From assembly GCF_900100705.1 (NCBI RefSeq), contig NZ_FNCH01000023.1, positions 17,355-81,354 on the forward strand: a DNA stretch of 64,000 bases. Reading direction: 5' to 3'. Made by a program: the position numbers and the translations under genes. The stretch comes from Pedobacter terrae. Lineage in GTDB: Bacteria > Bacteroidota > Bacteroidia > Sphingobacteriales > Sphingobacteriaceae. The notes below the pieces were generated by a model that was not told the DNA's origin, made no database searches, and saw nothing but the letters and a program-made list of their open reading frames with translations. Positions 43,208 through 52,900 of the stretch are shown piece after piece (the first letter of the stretch is position 1; each line of letters begins with the position of its first letter).

Positions 43208-43357
43208 TTAGAACAAACTATAAATGAATGGAGCCAGTACAGAACCATGCGCTGCCACAAGTACTATACCCAAAAGAAGCAGAATGATAAACAATGGCCA
43301 TAACCAGTATTTTTTACGCTGGGTTAAAAAATGGAAAAATTCGATCAGTGTATCCAT
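43208..43357 (-). CDS. DUF5989-type membrane microprotein
   Basis: Only 49 residues. It starts MDTLIEFFHFLTQRKKYWLW, continues with one hydrophobic helix (PLFIILLLLGIVLVAAHG) and ends SVLAPFIYSLF. The length, the WLWP-helix-G pattern and the place between a carbamoyltransferase and an SxtJ-like gene agree with DUF5989. The gaps are 13 bases to each neighbour, so it is part of the operon. It may anchor the carbamoyltransferase at the inner membrane; that role is inference. Confidence 0.8.
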   Translation of the reverse strand: MDTLIEFFHFLTQRKKYWLWPLFIILLLLGIVLVAAHGSVLAPFIYSLF

Positions 43358-43370
43358 TGGATGTATTAAT

Positions 43371-43754
43371 TTAGAACTGTTGATTAAATGAACCCATCGG
43401 CCGGCCGGATACTTCTTCCCAATAAGAAACCAACTGCTTATTCTTTTTTGTTTTTAAACTCTGTTTTTTTAACAGGCGTAGTAAAAAGGCAATGGGGGTA
43501 AGGATAAAGATAAATACTACAGTCAATAAAATTGTACCATTAACCATTCCCAGAAAATTCCCAGTTTTTAACCATATTTTTCTTATGGGTTCAAGATATC
43601 GCGGAGCACAGATAGCCATTGTGATTAATCCAGCAGATAAAAACAAAAAGATTTGCTGCGGGTAGGTTCCCCTCCAAAAAATAAGGCAAAATAAAATAAC
43701 CGTGGCACCTAAAATAAGGCCGAATTTCCTGTTTTCTGATTTTTTGTTGATCAT
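43371..43754 (-). CDS. SxtJ-like membrane protein
   Basis: 127 residues from the ATG at 43754, one base past the stop of the SGNH gene; longer in-frame starts would overlap that gene. The helix pair (LILGATVILFCLIFW and IFLFLSAGLITMAICA) followed by a third helix (FLGMVNGTILLTVVFIFILT) and a positively charged tail (KKQSLKTKKNK) fits the SxtJ family, named from saxitoxin clusters. Its biochemical role is not known. Recurrent linkage with DUF5989 and carbamoyltransferases suggests a membrane-bound carbamoylation complex. Confidence 0.72.
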   Translation of the reverse strand: MINKKSENRKFGLILGATVILFCLIFWRGTYPQQIFLFLSAGLITMAICAPRYLEPIRKIWLKTGNFLGMVNGTILLTVVFIFILTPIAFLLRLLKKQSLKTKKNKQLVSYWEEVSGRPMGSFNQQF

Positions 43755-43755
43755 G

Positions 43756-45579
43756 TTACCTGCTATTTTTCTTCCTATATTTTGTTGCTGCTTCATCGGC
43801 GCGGAGTTGATGATAATAGCTGGCAATCAATTCATTGATGTTATCAGACCGGGCTTCTTTTTTAAGTTTGATGATGTTTTTTAGTATTTCTTCGGTTTGT
43901 GTGTCCAGATAGGTTTGCTGACCGGAATGTTTTATTACCTCATTATATTGCAGTGCTTTCTCTGGTAGATCAGATTTAAAATAAAACAGAAAAACATTAT
44001 TGGCGTTCTCTGGTGTTGGTGAGATGTCGTAAGCTTTTTTAAAATAAAAATCTGCAGTTTCTAAGTCTGCCAGCTCAAAAGCCAGGCGGCCTGCGTAAGT
44101 ATAATAACTCGTTTGGTAGGGGTTTTCCAGTAATACAGCTTCGGTAACCTTTAAGGCTTTTTGTTTGTCGCCTGTGGCCATAGCAGTTTTATACAGTTCA
44201 TCCATGGCTGCTCTCCAGGTAATCCGGTCTACTGCCAATGCACCTGCAAGTTGTTCATCTAAGGAATTTCCACGGTTGTAGGTAGGATTTATGGGCTCAT
44301 TAAAGGGCCAACCCGAGCGGAGCATCATAATTTGATATGCGCCATATAGCGAATCTACTTTGGTAACGGGCATATTCGCCAGCAATTGTGCAAAAGACAT
44401 TTCGCTTTGTTTTTTTGCGGGTATTAAATTCCGCTTGTTAATCTGCTGATAAAAAGATTCGCTCATGATGGCGTAACCCAATAAATTCGGGTGAACATGC
44501 TCTAAAATGGTTTCCTTGCCCATTATTCCACCTGCTTCATTTTTCTCAAACAAGTTGCGTACATCAGCCAGGTAAATGCCTGGGTATTGCCTGCACAATT
44601 TTTTAATAATTTGGTTGAAGGCTTCCGGCGCTCTGAAACGCAACTGATCGTACTCTTTTGCCAAAACAAAATTGGCTTTCGCGTCTTTAAAATTGCCATT
44701 TGAGAATCGTTTTCGACCTGCTGCGTAATAATTTTGTGCTGAAAACTTACCTGCACTGATAAATGGTTTAAGGTCTTTTTCGTTACTTACCAGCGTACCA
44801 ATTACTGTTGGAATGTGTTTTTCTGACAACAACCGGCATAATTCGTCCATATTGTTGCTAAACTGCGCTATGCCACGGTTAAAATCGGCCGATTGATAAG
44901 CAATTTGTTGTTTGGTTACCATGCGTTTCATCAGGTTTTCCCGCTTATCAATTTTTTTTCCAACTAGCTTTGAAGAACCTTCAATGATGCGGTCTAATAA
45001 CTGTACTAACTTCAGTTCGCGCAGTTTAATGACCAATTTGATCCAAGTCCTATTCCCTTTTATCTGGCTGGTAGAACCAATGCCTAAAGCGCCGTAATAT
45101 TCATTATGCCCGGTATAAACCAATACCAGATCCGGCTTATTATTAACAATTTGTTTTGCAAAATCTAATACCGTGTAAGAATTTACTGCGGTAAGCGAAA
45201 CATTAATCACCTCAAAGTTCAGGCTGGGATACTGTTGCATCAGCCGGTATTGCAGCCACCTGTGGAAAGATCCATTGTGCATGTATGGGTAGCCGGCAGT
45301 AGTCGATTCGCCTATCACAAATATCCTAAAGGTATTTTTAGATTTTACGACGCTAAAGCGTTCGCGGTTACCTTGTGTTGCATTGGCACTGGTAGAAAAA
45401 AACTTATAAGAGGCAGTAGGGTTCATCATCATGTAGCCCTCCTGATCGGGATCTTTGATAAACAAAGATGGGTCAAAGCCATAATTGAATAATCTCAACA
45501 GGATCTCGATGAAGCATAAAAATACCAATGGCAGTGCCAATGCCGCTGCCTTAAAGTATAATTCTTTTCCCTTGCCCAT
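43756..45579 (-). CDS. SGNH/GDSL hydrolase with C-terminal TPR-like region
   Basis: 607 residues with an N-terminal signal anchor (AAALALPLVFLCFIEILLRL). The SGNH domain (about 80-385) has S92 in VIGESTTAGYP (block I), N159 in YTGHNEYYG (block III) and the C-terminal D/H in EHVHPNLLGY (block V). These are serine esterases/acyltransferases. Residues about 430-590 hold TPR-like helix pairs (AGRLAFELADLETADFYFKKAYDIS) that bind partners. It is the first gene of the carbamoyltransferase operon. A secreted acyl esterase or transferase combined with carbamoylation points to modification of a glycan, but this is inferred. Confidence 0.85.
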   Translation of the reverse strand: MGKGKELYFKAAALALPLVFLCFIEILLRLFNYGFDPSLFIKDPDQEGYMMMNPTASYKFFSTSANATQGNRERFSVVKSKNTFRIFVIGESTTAGYPYMHNGSFHRWLQYRLMQQYPSLNFEVINVSLTAVNSYTVLDFAKQIVNNKPDLVLVYTGHNEYYGALGIGSTSQIKGNRTWIKLVIKLRELKLVQLLDRIIEGSSKLVGKKIDKRENLMKRMVTKQQIAYQSADFNRGIAQFSNNMDELCRLLSEKHIPTVIGTLVSNEKDLKPFISAGKFSAQNYYAAGRKRFSNGNFKDAKANFVLAKEYDQLRFRAPEAFNQIIKKLCRQYPGIYLADVRNLFEKNEAGGIMGKETILEHVHPNLLGYAIMSESFYQQINKRNLIPAKKQSEMSFAQLLANMPVTKVDSLYGAYQIMMLRSGWPFNEPINPTYNRGNSLDEQLAGALAVDRITWRAAMDELYKTAMATGDKQKALKVTEAVLLENPYQTSYYTYAGRLAFELADLETADFYFKKAYDISPTPENANNVFLFYFKSDLPEKALQYNEVIKHSGQQTYLDTQTEEILKNIIKLKKEARSDNINELIASYYHQLRADEAATKYRKKNSR

Positions 45580-45626
45580 TTTTTATTTAGTGGATATTGT
45601 TTTATAAACCTGCATAGCTTTTTTGC

Positions 45627-47957
45627 CTAGAGTTTAACGGAGATTTTACGGCCATTATAATTAAATGATTTGTTAATCTTTTGATTATCAATGTTTATTC
45701 CGTTCTGTTGGCTTACCATCACAATATTGAATTTCCGTTGGCCCAGCATGCCTTTAAACTGTCCTTTTCTATCCCCAACGGTAAGTGTTTTTGTGGCATC
45801 ATTCCATTTGAAGTGGATTTCTGAATATGCACCCTTCTCATAGTTATAACTATCGTTTTCATCTTCGTATAAAACGAAATCGCCGTTATCGCCAGGATAT
45901 ATGCGGATATCTAAATCATTCCATCTTTTTTCTGTTGCATATTGTACTTTTGGACCCCATGGCACAATTGAGCCTGCCTTTACATAAAGTGGGATAATCT
46001 CCATCGGTGTTTCACGTTTTACCGTTTGTCCGCCTTTAAATACTTCACCTGTCCAGAAATCGAACCATTTGCTGGCTGCCGGAAGGTATATTTCCTGATT
46101 GGTAACCCCTTTATCGGTAACTGGTGCTACGAGAAACGCGCTTCCGAACATATATTCCGAATTGTTTTCAAAACCTGCAGGATCGTTGGGGAATTCTGAG
46201 TATAATGGTCGCATAAACGATCCGGCGTGATGCGTTACCGACCAGGCCGTTGCATAATTGTATGGCAGTAAACGGTAGCGCAGGTTAATAAACTTCTCCT
46301 GGATATCAAATGCCTGCTCTCCTTTTTTGCCAAACTGGTATATTTCTCTTGGGATATCGGTGCCGTGCGAGCGCATCATCGGGGTAAAGGTTGCAAACTG
46401 CATCCACCGGTTATACAACTCCTGAAAATCGGGATTTTTTGCGCCGCCACCTTTTACAAAATCACCCGCGAAAAATCCACCAATATCGCCATTCCAATAA
46501 GGTAAACCGGTTAAGGAGAAATTTAATGCTGCTGGTATCTGTTTTTTTAGTGTAGGCCAATTAGAACCCACATCTCCGCTCCAGGTATTTGTTGCGTAAC
46601 GTTGCTGGCCGGCAAATGCTGACCGGGTTAACAGCAATACACGTTTCTTGTTGCTTACTGCCCTTTGGTGATCATAAACTCCTCCCGTGTGTTGAAGTGG
46701 GAAAGCGTTCTCTACACTTCGATAACTTCCCAAATAGGTAGGTTGATCGAAATCCTGTTCTTTCACATTAATATGGTCTGGTTCTGTCGAATCGAGCCAC
46801 CAGGCATCTATCCCTAATGAGAATATGCCTTTGCTTAGGTAGTTCCAGTAAATATCACGCGCAGCAGGGTTATAGACATCATAAGGTTTTGTATTTGCAC
46901 CTGGAGGCCATGTATCAAAGTTTAGGAGCATATTCTTTGATTTAAATTCCTGGTATTGCGGGGTTTTTGGTGCAAAACCTGGCCACGAAACAATAAAAAG
47001 ATGGGCATTAAGCTGATGCACACTATCTACCATGGCTTGTGGTTTTGGGAAAGTGGTGGGGTCAAAACTCATGGCATTCCAGTTATCGTCTTTTCCCCAA
47101 TATTGCCAGTCTTGTACGATACCATCAAGTGGGATGTTTAATGCCCGGTATTTTTTTACCACATCAACAAGTTCGAACTGGGTTTTGTAGCGCTCACGCG
47201 ATTGGCTGAAACCAAATGACCATAAAGGCATCATAGGAGATTGGCCGGTAAGCGCCCGCATTTGTGCCACAACACCATCGCCGCCTCCGCCAAACATAAA
47301 ATAATAATCGGCACAGTGGCCAACTTCAGAATCGAATGAGGTTTCGTGATCGCTATCTGTAAATGTGGTGGGTGAATAGTTATCCCAGAAAATTCCATAA
47401 CCTTTTACCGATTGGAAGAAAGGGATGGCAACTTTCGTATTTTCCTGTTTAAGGCGTAATTTTTGCCCCCTTTGGTTTAATTTTCCATTCTGTTGCTGGC
47501 CAAGACCATAAATAATCTCATCCTTGTCTAATAAATAGGCTTGTCTAACCTGGTAAGTTGGGTGTCCGGCATCTTTTATTGAGGTAAACCTGGTGCTATT
47601 ATCTTTTTCTGTAAATAACTTTTTACCGTTAGGAGTTTCGAATGAAACTTTTCCGGTTTGTAGGTTCACCGTAGCAGCTATCAGTTTACTACTGATGGTT
47701 ACGCTTTGCCCATTGTTTTTAACATCGAGTTTTAATTTTTCAGGACGTTTGATAACAGAAAGGCTTTCTTTTTTTTGCTGGCTCCCTTCGGGCTTTTTAA
47801 AAACACGAACAATAGCAGGCGAATAAAAACTGACCTCTACATCCATTGACTGGATCACGGCGTGGATACCCTGTGGCGTTTTTTGAAAAGATTGAGCTTG
47901 TGCTGAAATGTGGTAGCTTAAAAATAATGTAATTACGGCAATAAATTTTCTTTTCAT
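45627..47957 (-). CDS. GH31 alpha-glycosidase (possible alpha-xylosidase)
   Basis: 776 residues from the ATG at 47957, which begins the signal peptide MKRKFIAVITLFLSYHISAQ. Order: N-terminal beta-sandwich (about 30-240), catalytic barrel (about 245-600) and C-terminal DUF5110-like part. The nucleophile is D389 in AWWLDSTEPD and the acid/base D462 in WSGDVGSNW. The WWLDSTEPD form, with WLDSxEP, recalls alpha-xylosidases as much as alpha-glucosidases; specificity is not fixed by these motifs. It is the last enzyme of the PUL minus-strand run, after SusD and a repeat-bearing gap, and is followed 47 bases on by the carbamoyltransferase operon. Confidence 0.9.
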   Translation of the reverse strand: MKRKFIAVITLFLSYHISAQAQSFQKTPQGIHAVIQSMDVEVSFYSPAIVRVFKKPEGSQQKKESLSVIKRPEKLKLDVKNNGQSVTISSKLIAATVNLQTGKVSFETPNGKKLFTEKDNSTRFTSIKDAGHPTYQVRQAYLLDKDEIIYGLGQQQNGKLNQRGQKLRLKQENTKVAIPFFQSVKGYGIFWDNYSPTTFTDSDHETSFDSEVGHCADYYFMFGGGGDGVVAQMRALTGQSPMMPLWSFGFSQSRERYKTQFELVDVVKKYRALNIPLDGIVQDWQYWGKDDNWNAMSFDPTTFPKPQAMVDSVHQLNAHLFIVSWPGFAPKTPQYQEFKSKNMLLNFDTWPPGANTKPYDVYNPAARDIYWNYLSKGIFSLGIDAWWLDSTEPDHINVKEQDFDQPTYLGSYRSVENAFPLQHTGGVYDHQRAVSNKKRVLLLTRSAFAGQQRYATNTWSGDVGSNWPTLKKQIPAALNFSLTGLPYWNGDIGGFFAGDFVKGGGAKNPDFQELYNRWMQFATFTPMMRSHGTDIPREIYQFGKKGEQAFDIQEKFINLRYRLLPYNYATAWSVTHHAGSFMRPLYSEFPNDPAGFENNSEYMFGSAFLVAPVTDKGVTNQEIYLPAASKWFDFWTGEVFKGGQTVKRETPMEIIPLYVKAGSIVPWGPKVQYATEKRWNDLDIRIYPGDNGDFVLYEDENDSYNYEKGAYSEIHFKWNDATKTLTVGDRKGQFKGMLGQRKFNIVMVSQQNGINIDNQKINKSFNYNGRKISVKL

Positions 47958-48074
47958 AATTGATATCATTTGAGGTTGTATTATAAGTGAAATTGTCATC
48001 CTGAGTGATAATTTGTTGTATAAAAATCAATATGATTGACAGATAATTTTATTAAGTAATGCCCCTCGAGAGAT

Positions 48075-48145
48075 CGTCATTCCCAACTTGATTGGGAATC
48101 TTAATGCAGGCGCTTTAAGATTCCCGCATACGCGAGAATGACGAC
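48075..48145. repeat. Intergenic repeat (CGTCATT family)
   Basis: Ends CGTCATTCCCAA and GAGAATGACGA. The inner hairpins ATTCCCAA/TTGGGAAT and AATCTTAA/TTAAGATT recur at 63722-63768 in the same arrangement. It lies in the 320-base gap between susD and the GH31 gene. Confidence 0.8.
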
Positions 48146-48170
48146 CAAACTAGTGGGTTCTGTCAATGAT

Positions 48171-48219
48171 AGCTTGTCGAAGGACTTTTTTAAATGTTTT
48201 AAAAGCATTTCGACAAGCT
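48171..48219. repeat. Long hairpin between susD and GH31 gene
   Basis: Arms AGCTTGTCGAA and TTCGACAAGCT (11 bp, perfect) enclose an AT-rich loop that also pairs internally (AAATGTTTT and AAAAGCATTT). It could attenuate transcription from susD into the GH31 gene. A related fragment appears at about 58634-58666. Confidence 0.65.
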
Positions 48220-48277
48220 CAACGTGACGAATTTGATTTTGAATATATAACTTAAAATACAACCTCATTATTTAGGA

Positions 48278-49915
48278 TTAGTATCCGGGGTTTTGTTTTA
48301 TATTAGGATTTTTAGCCAACTCCGCACGTGGTATAGGTAATAGCGTACGATAATCTCCATTTGGCGAGTGTGATAACCACGATTTTTTAGTGAAAACACC
48401 AAACCTGATCATATCCTGCCTGCGTCGTCCCTCTGTGTTAAATTCCCAGCCCAGTTCATCCAGGAACCTTCCGTATTGAATATCAGCCCCACCTTCTACG
48501 GTAGAAGTTAAGTGGTTGCGAAGGCCATAGTTATACACACTACCCTGCAATAGCTGGCTACCGGTTACGGTTGCTTTTGAAGGATTGTTTAAGAAAGATC
48601 GCTGACGAACCTGTGTTACCAGTGCCGCGGCACCAGCAGCATCTCCTGTTCTTAACAGGCATTCTGCCTTCATCATTAAAACGTCAGCATACCTTAGCAA
48701 AGGGAAATCGTTGTTCATCCCTACCAAGGCACCTGGCTTAAATTCGAATTTCCCTAACCGGAAACCATGTACCTCATCTGATTGATCAACACCTGGAAGC
48801 TCATTGATGTAAATTAGTGGTTTCCCATTACTGGCGCCAATGGTTCCCAATAAAACAGCACCAGAAGCAGTATATTGCTGTCCCTGTACATAATTGTCTT
48901 TTAACCGGTTATCTTCCGGGTCAAAAGTGCTTACAAACTGTGGTGTGGCACAGATTCCGCCCCATGGCGAGTTCTTGAAGTTATAAGTAGCCTGGTTTTC
49001 TGGTTGAAGTGTTTCCATGTGCAGGGTGAAAGCATCACCACCGTCTGTAGTAAACTTTTCATCAAAGGGTATAGCAAAAATAGTTTCTCTGCTGCCTTCA
49101 TTTGCATCAAGAAAAATAGTTTTCTGATTGGCTTCCAGCGTATATACGTTCGATGCTATGATCTCATTACAGGCGGCAATGCATTGCGCATAAGCTGGAG
49201 TGCCGATATACACATTAGCATTCAGGTAAACTTTAGCCAGCAGGGCAGTCGCAGCCCAATAATTAAATTTACCATAAGTAGCCTGTGTATTGGCCTTGCT
49301 CAGGTTAGGAAGACTTTCGGTAAGTTCTTTCACAATAAAAGCATATACCTGGGCACGTGTGCTTTGCTGTGGAAGAAATCCAGACGGTACATCAAATTTA
49401 TCTACTATAGGTACCCCGCCAAAAAAGTCGCAGAGTGCATAATAGTAAGATGCCCTTAAGGCGCGTAACTCGGCTATGGTAGCATCTTTACCCGTAGAAA
49501 TTGGAATCAGGTTGGATTGAATCTGATAGAGTACGCGGTTACAGGAAGTAATGCCTCCATAGGCATTGTTCCAGATTTGGTAGCTATTGTCCTCATCAGA
49601 TGTCCATCTGTGTTCATGCATCCGACGATAGATGCCATTATCTACCCAGCCGTTCGGGCGGGCAGGTATTACGGCTTCATCGCTCGAAATTTCATTGGTT
49701 CTGAAGATTGAATTATTACTTCTTCCGAGCATTAAAGGTCTCCAATACGTATAACCTGCGCCAACCAGGGCTGCTACATCAGAGGTATTAGGGGTGAATT
49801 TATTCTGGATAAATGCGGAGTAGTTTTCGTCCTTTAACTTTGTGCAGGAGGCTAAACTAATGATCAGGACCACAAGTGCCATGATGCCAGTGCTCAATAT
49901 ATATCTTGTTTTCAT
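48278..49915 (-). CDS. SusD/RagB-family lipoprotein of the PUL
   Basis: 545 residues. The lipobox is LASCTK (about C24). The SusD-like N-terminal part includes YWRPLMLGRSNNSIFRTNE and RALRASYYYALCDFFGGVPI; the C-terminal SusD part includes FPLLRYADVLMMKAECLLRTG and GRRRQDMIRFGVF. This is the surface glycan-binding partner of SusC. It begins 11 bases after the SusC stop. It is quite different from the SusD at 21.2 kb, so the two pairs should bind different ligands. Confidence 0.94.
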   Translation of the reverse strand: MKTRYILSTGIMALVVLIISLASCTKLKDENYSAFIQNKFTPNTSDVAALVGAGYTYWRPLMLGRSNNSIFRTNEISSDEAVIPARPNGWVDNGIYRRMHEHRWTSDEDNSYQIWNNAYGGITSCNRVLYQIQSNLIPISTGKDATIAELRALRASYYYALCDFFGGVPIVDKFDVPSGFLPQQSTRAQVYAFIVKELTESLPNLSKANTQATYGKFNYWAATALLAKVYLNANVYIGTPAYAQCIAACNEIIASNVYTLEANQKTIFLDANEGSRETIFAIPFDEKFTTDGGDAFTLHMETLQPENQATYNFKNSPWGGICATPQFVSTFDPEDNRLKDNYVQGQQYTASGAVLLGTIGASNGKPLIYINELPGVDQSDEVHGFRLGKFEFKPGALVGMNNDFPLLRYADVLMMKAECLLRTGDAAGAAALVTQVRQRSFLNNPSKATVTGSQLLQGSVYNYGLRNHLTSTVEGGADIQYGRFLDELGWEFNTEGRRRQDMIRFGVFTKKSWLSHSPNGDYRTLLPIPRAELAKNPNIKQNPGY

Positions 49916-49926
49916 GATGTAAAAGA

Positions 49927-52900
49927 TTAAAGATTAAGAGAAAAACCAAGTGTAAACGTACGCGCGGTAGGGTATTTATCCCTGTTATCATTACCAGGGG
50001 CCAAACCGCTCCAGTCTACTTCAGGGTCTAAGCCCTTATAACCTGTAATGGTAAAAGTGTTTAATGATGAAACATATACTCTTGCACCTTTAAGGTATTT
50101 GGTTTTTAGCTTGTTAAAGGTGTAACCCAATACAATATTGTCAATTTTCCAGAAATCACCGTTTTCCACATAGTAACTGTTAAATTCTACAGGCATATTT
50201 TTATTAAGAACAGCCGTGCCAAAAACAGGATCGTAAGCAGACACCAGTCTGTTATAGTTCTGGATACCCGTGTTTTCATAATACATTCTTTGGAAATTGA
50301 GAATCTGGAAACCAAAGGCACCGCGCATGGTAATGCTTAAATCGAGGTCTTTATACTTGAAATTATTGTTCCATCCGCCAGTAAATTTAGGAATACCGTT
50401 TCCGAGTACTTTTTTATCTTCAAAAGCGTGATTAAACTGGCTGTATGAAACATCTTCGCCATTTTTACCTTCATAAATCCACTGACCATCAGCTGTTACC
50501 CCTTTAACTTTAAAGCCATAAAAATCTCCAATGTTATCGCCCACGCGAACAATATTGGTAAAAGTGGTTGCTGGCGGACCTGTTCCTCCGGTAGTAAAAA
50601 AGTCGTTAGTAGCCTGGTATAAATCGTTAGATAAGCTAACCAGTTTATTTCTGTTCGTCGAAAAGTTGAAACTTGTTGTCCATTCAAAATCTTTGTTCTG
50701 GATCGGTACAATATTTAGTAAAACCTCTATACCTTTATTTTGCATGGTACCAACATTTGCCCTTGTACTAGGGAAAAGGTTTGGTGGACTAGGTACCTGA
50801 TAATCAAATAATAATCCGTTATAATTTCTGTTGTAAACATCAACAGTACCTGTAACTCTTCCTTTATACATGCTGAAATCAAGACCAATATTAGTCTCTC
50901 TTTTTTCTTCCCAGCGTAAAGCCGGATTAGGGTTCTGTGTAGGAACAAGTGTCTGGATCCAGTTGCCGTTAGATAGCACGTTAGCGCCATAGCCCAATAA
51001 TGCAACCGCGCGGAAACCATCGTTCGGCTGGTTACCGGTTACACCATATCCTGCACGAAGCTTTAATTCATCAAAAATCGTTTGATCTTTCATAAATGCT
51101 TCGTTGGTGATTTTCCAGCCAACAGATACGGAAGGGAAATTACCATACGGTTTTGCAGCACCATAAAGCTGGCTGGCACCTTCTCTTCTTAAAGAGGCCA
51201 TTAACAGGTATCTGTCTTTGTAGCTATAGGTTAACCTGCTAAAAAATCCAATCAGGTTAGTTTCTGAATAGCCACTACCTAATAGTGCATCTAAAGCGCG
51301 GTTTGCACCACGGCCCTGCTGAATATTATAATAGCCAAAAGCATCTGTAGGGAAATCATAATTCCGCTCATAAAAATTCAGGTATGAATTATCCTGATAA
51401 CTGTACCCACCCAATAAAGAGAAACTATGATCGCCCAGTTTTTTGGAGTATTGAGCCGTAAGCTCAAGTAACCTGTCTATACTTTGAGTAGAACCCAGAG
51501 CGGCATAGCCATTAAGTTTATCTCTGATGTTGGAAATGTGGAACTTCGATTCTGAATAACCACCATTTGAAACATATTTGGTGTATGAACCTAAAGCACT
51601 TAATTTAAGATCAGCAATTGGGTTATAGGTAATCTGAGAATTTAAACGTTGTGTGGTGTTTTGGTTCAGGCCTGTGCTTTCGAAAAGGCGCGCAACAGGG
51701 TTATCATATTCAAAGTTGTTCGGCTCTTCGAAGTAATGTCCGTCACTACCGAAAAGGGGAGATGTTGGGTTGCGGATTAAGGCCTGACGGTAAACCACGC
51801 CATTGAAACTGGCACCATCCTGCGTTTGAGTATATTTATTGTTCTGTACCAAAACGCCCATGTTAATTTTTACCTTATTATCAAACATGGAGTGGTTGAT
51901 ATCTGCCCTTGCCGTAAGCGTAGAATTATCGGATTTTTTAAATATCCCATTAAAATAACGATAGTTTACAGTAGCCAGGTAATTGGTTTGGCTGTTACCC
52001 CCGCGGAAAGTAATATTGTGGATGTTGGTAATCGGTGTTTTGTTCGAAATTTCTTTTAGCCAGTCTGTGGTTGCACCAAGATCGTATGATGGAAGGCGTG
52101 TTCCTTCTGCAATCTGCCTGCGGTAATCATCTGCCGTAAGCATATTAAGTTTTCTGGCAATTGTTTGTGTACTTACAGAACCACTATATTCTACCACATT
52201 GCTGTTCTTACCTGAAGATCTTTTAGTGGTAATGATAATTACACCATTGGTACCGCGCACACCATAAATAGCTGCAGCAGAACCATCTTTTAATACGTCT
52301 ACCGATTCAATATCTTCCGGTGCCACCAGTTTAAGACTGCTTGGTACACCATCTACAATAACCAGTGGATCTGCATTGGCACCAAAAAGCGTGTTGTTTC
52401 CACGAAGCCTGATTTTGCTGCCTGAAGTAGGGTCGCCACTTGGCGTATTAACGGTTAGTCCGGCTACTTTACCCTGAATTAACTGGCCTGCATCTAATAC
52501 AGGCGATTTTACAAAATTTTCGGCTTTAACACTCGCTACAGAACTGGTTACATCACCTTTACGTTGCAATCCATATCCAATTACAACTACATCCGTTAAA
52601 TTATTGGCTTCTGCTTTTAGCTTAACATTGATTTCAGTTCTGTTGTTTACTGCTATTTCCTGTGAAGTAAAGCCTATTGAGCTAAAAATTAAAGTTTCAC
52701 TACCAGTTGGAACCTTAAGGCTGTACGTTCCGTTTGGTGCGGTTTGCACACCTGTATTGGTGCCTTTAATTTTAATGCTTACCGAGGGAATCGGAAGACC
52801 GGCCTCATCAGTAACTTTTCCTGTAACAATAATTTCAGCTGTTTTATTTGTGGTGGGTTCAGTGATTGCCCTACGCTGAATAATAATAATGTTGTCTTCA

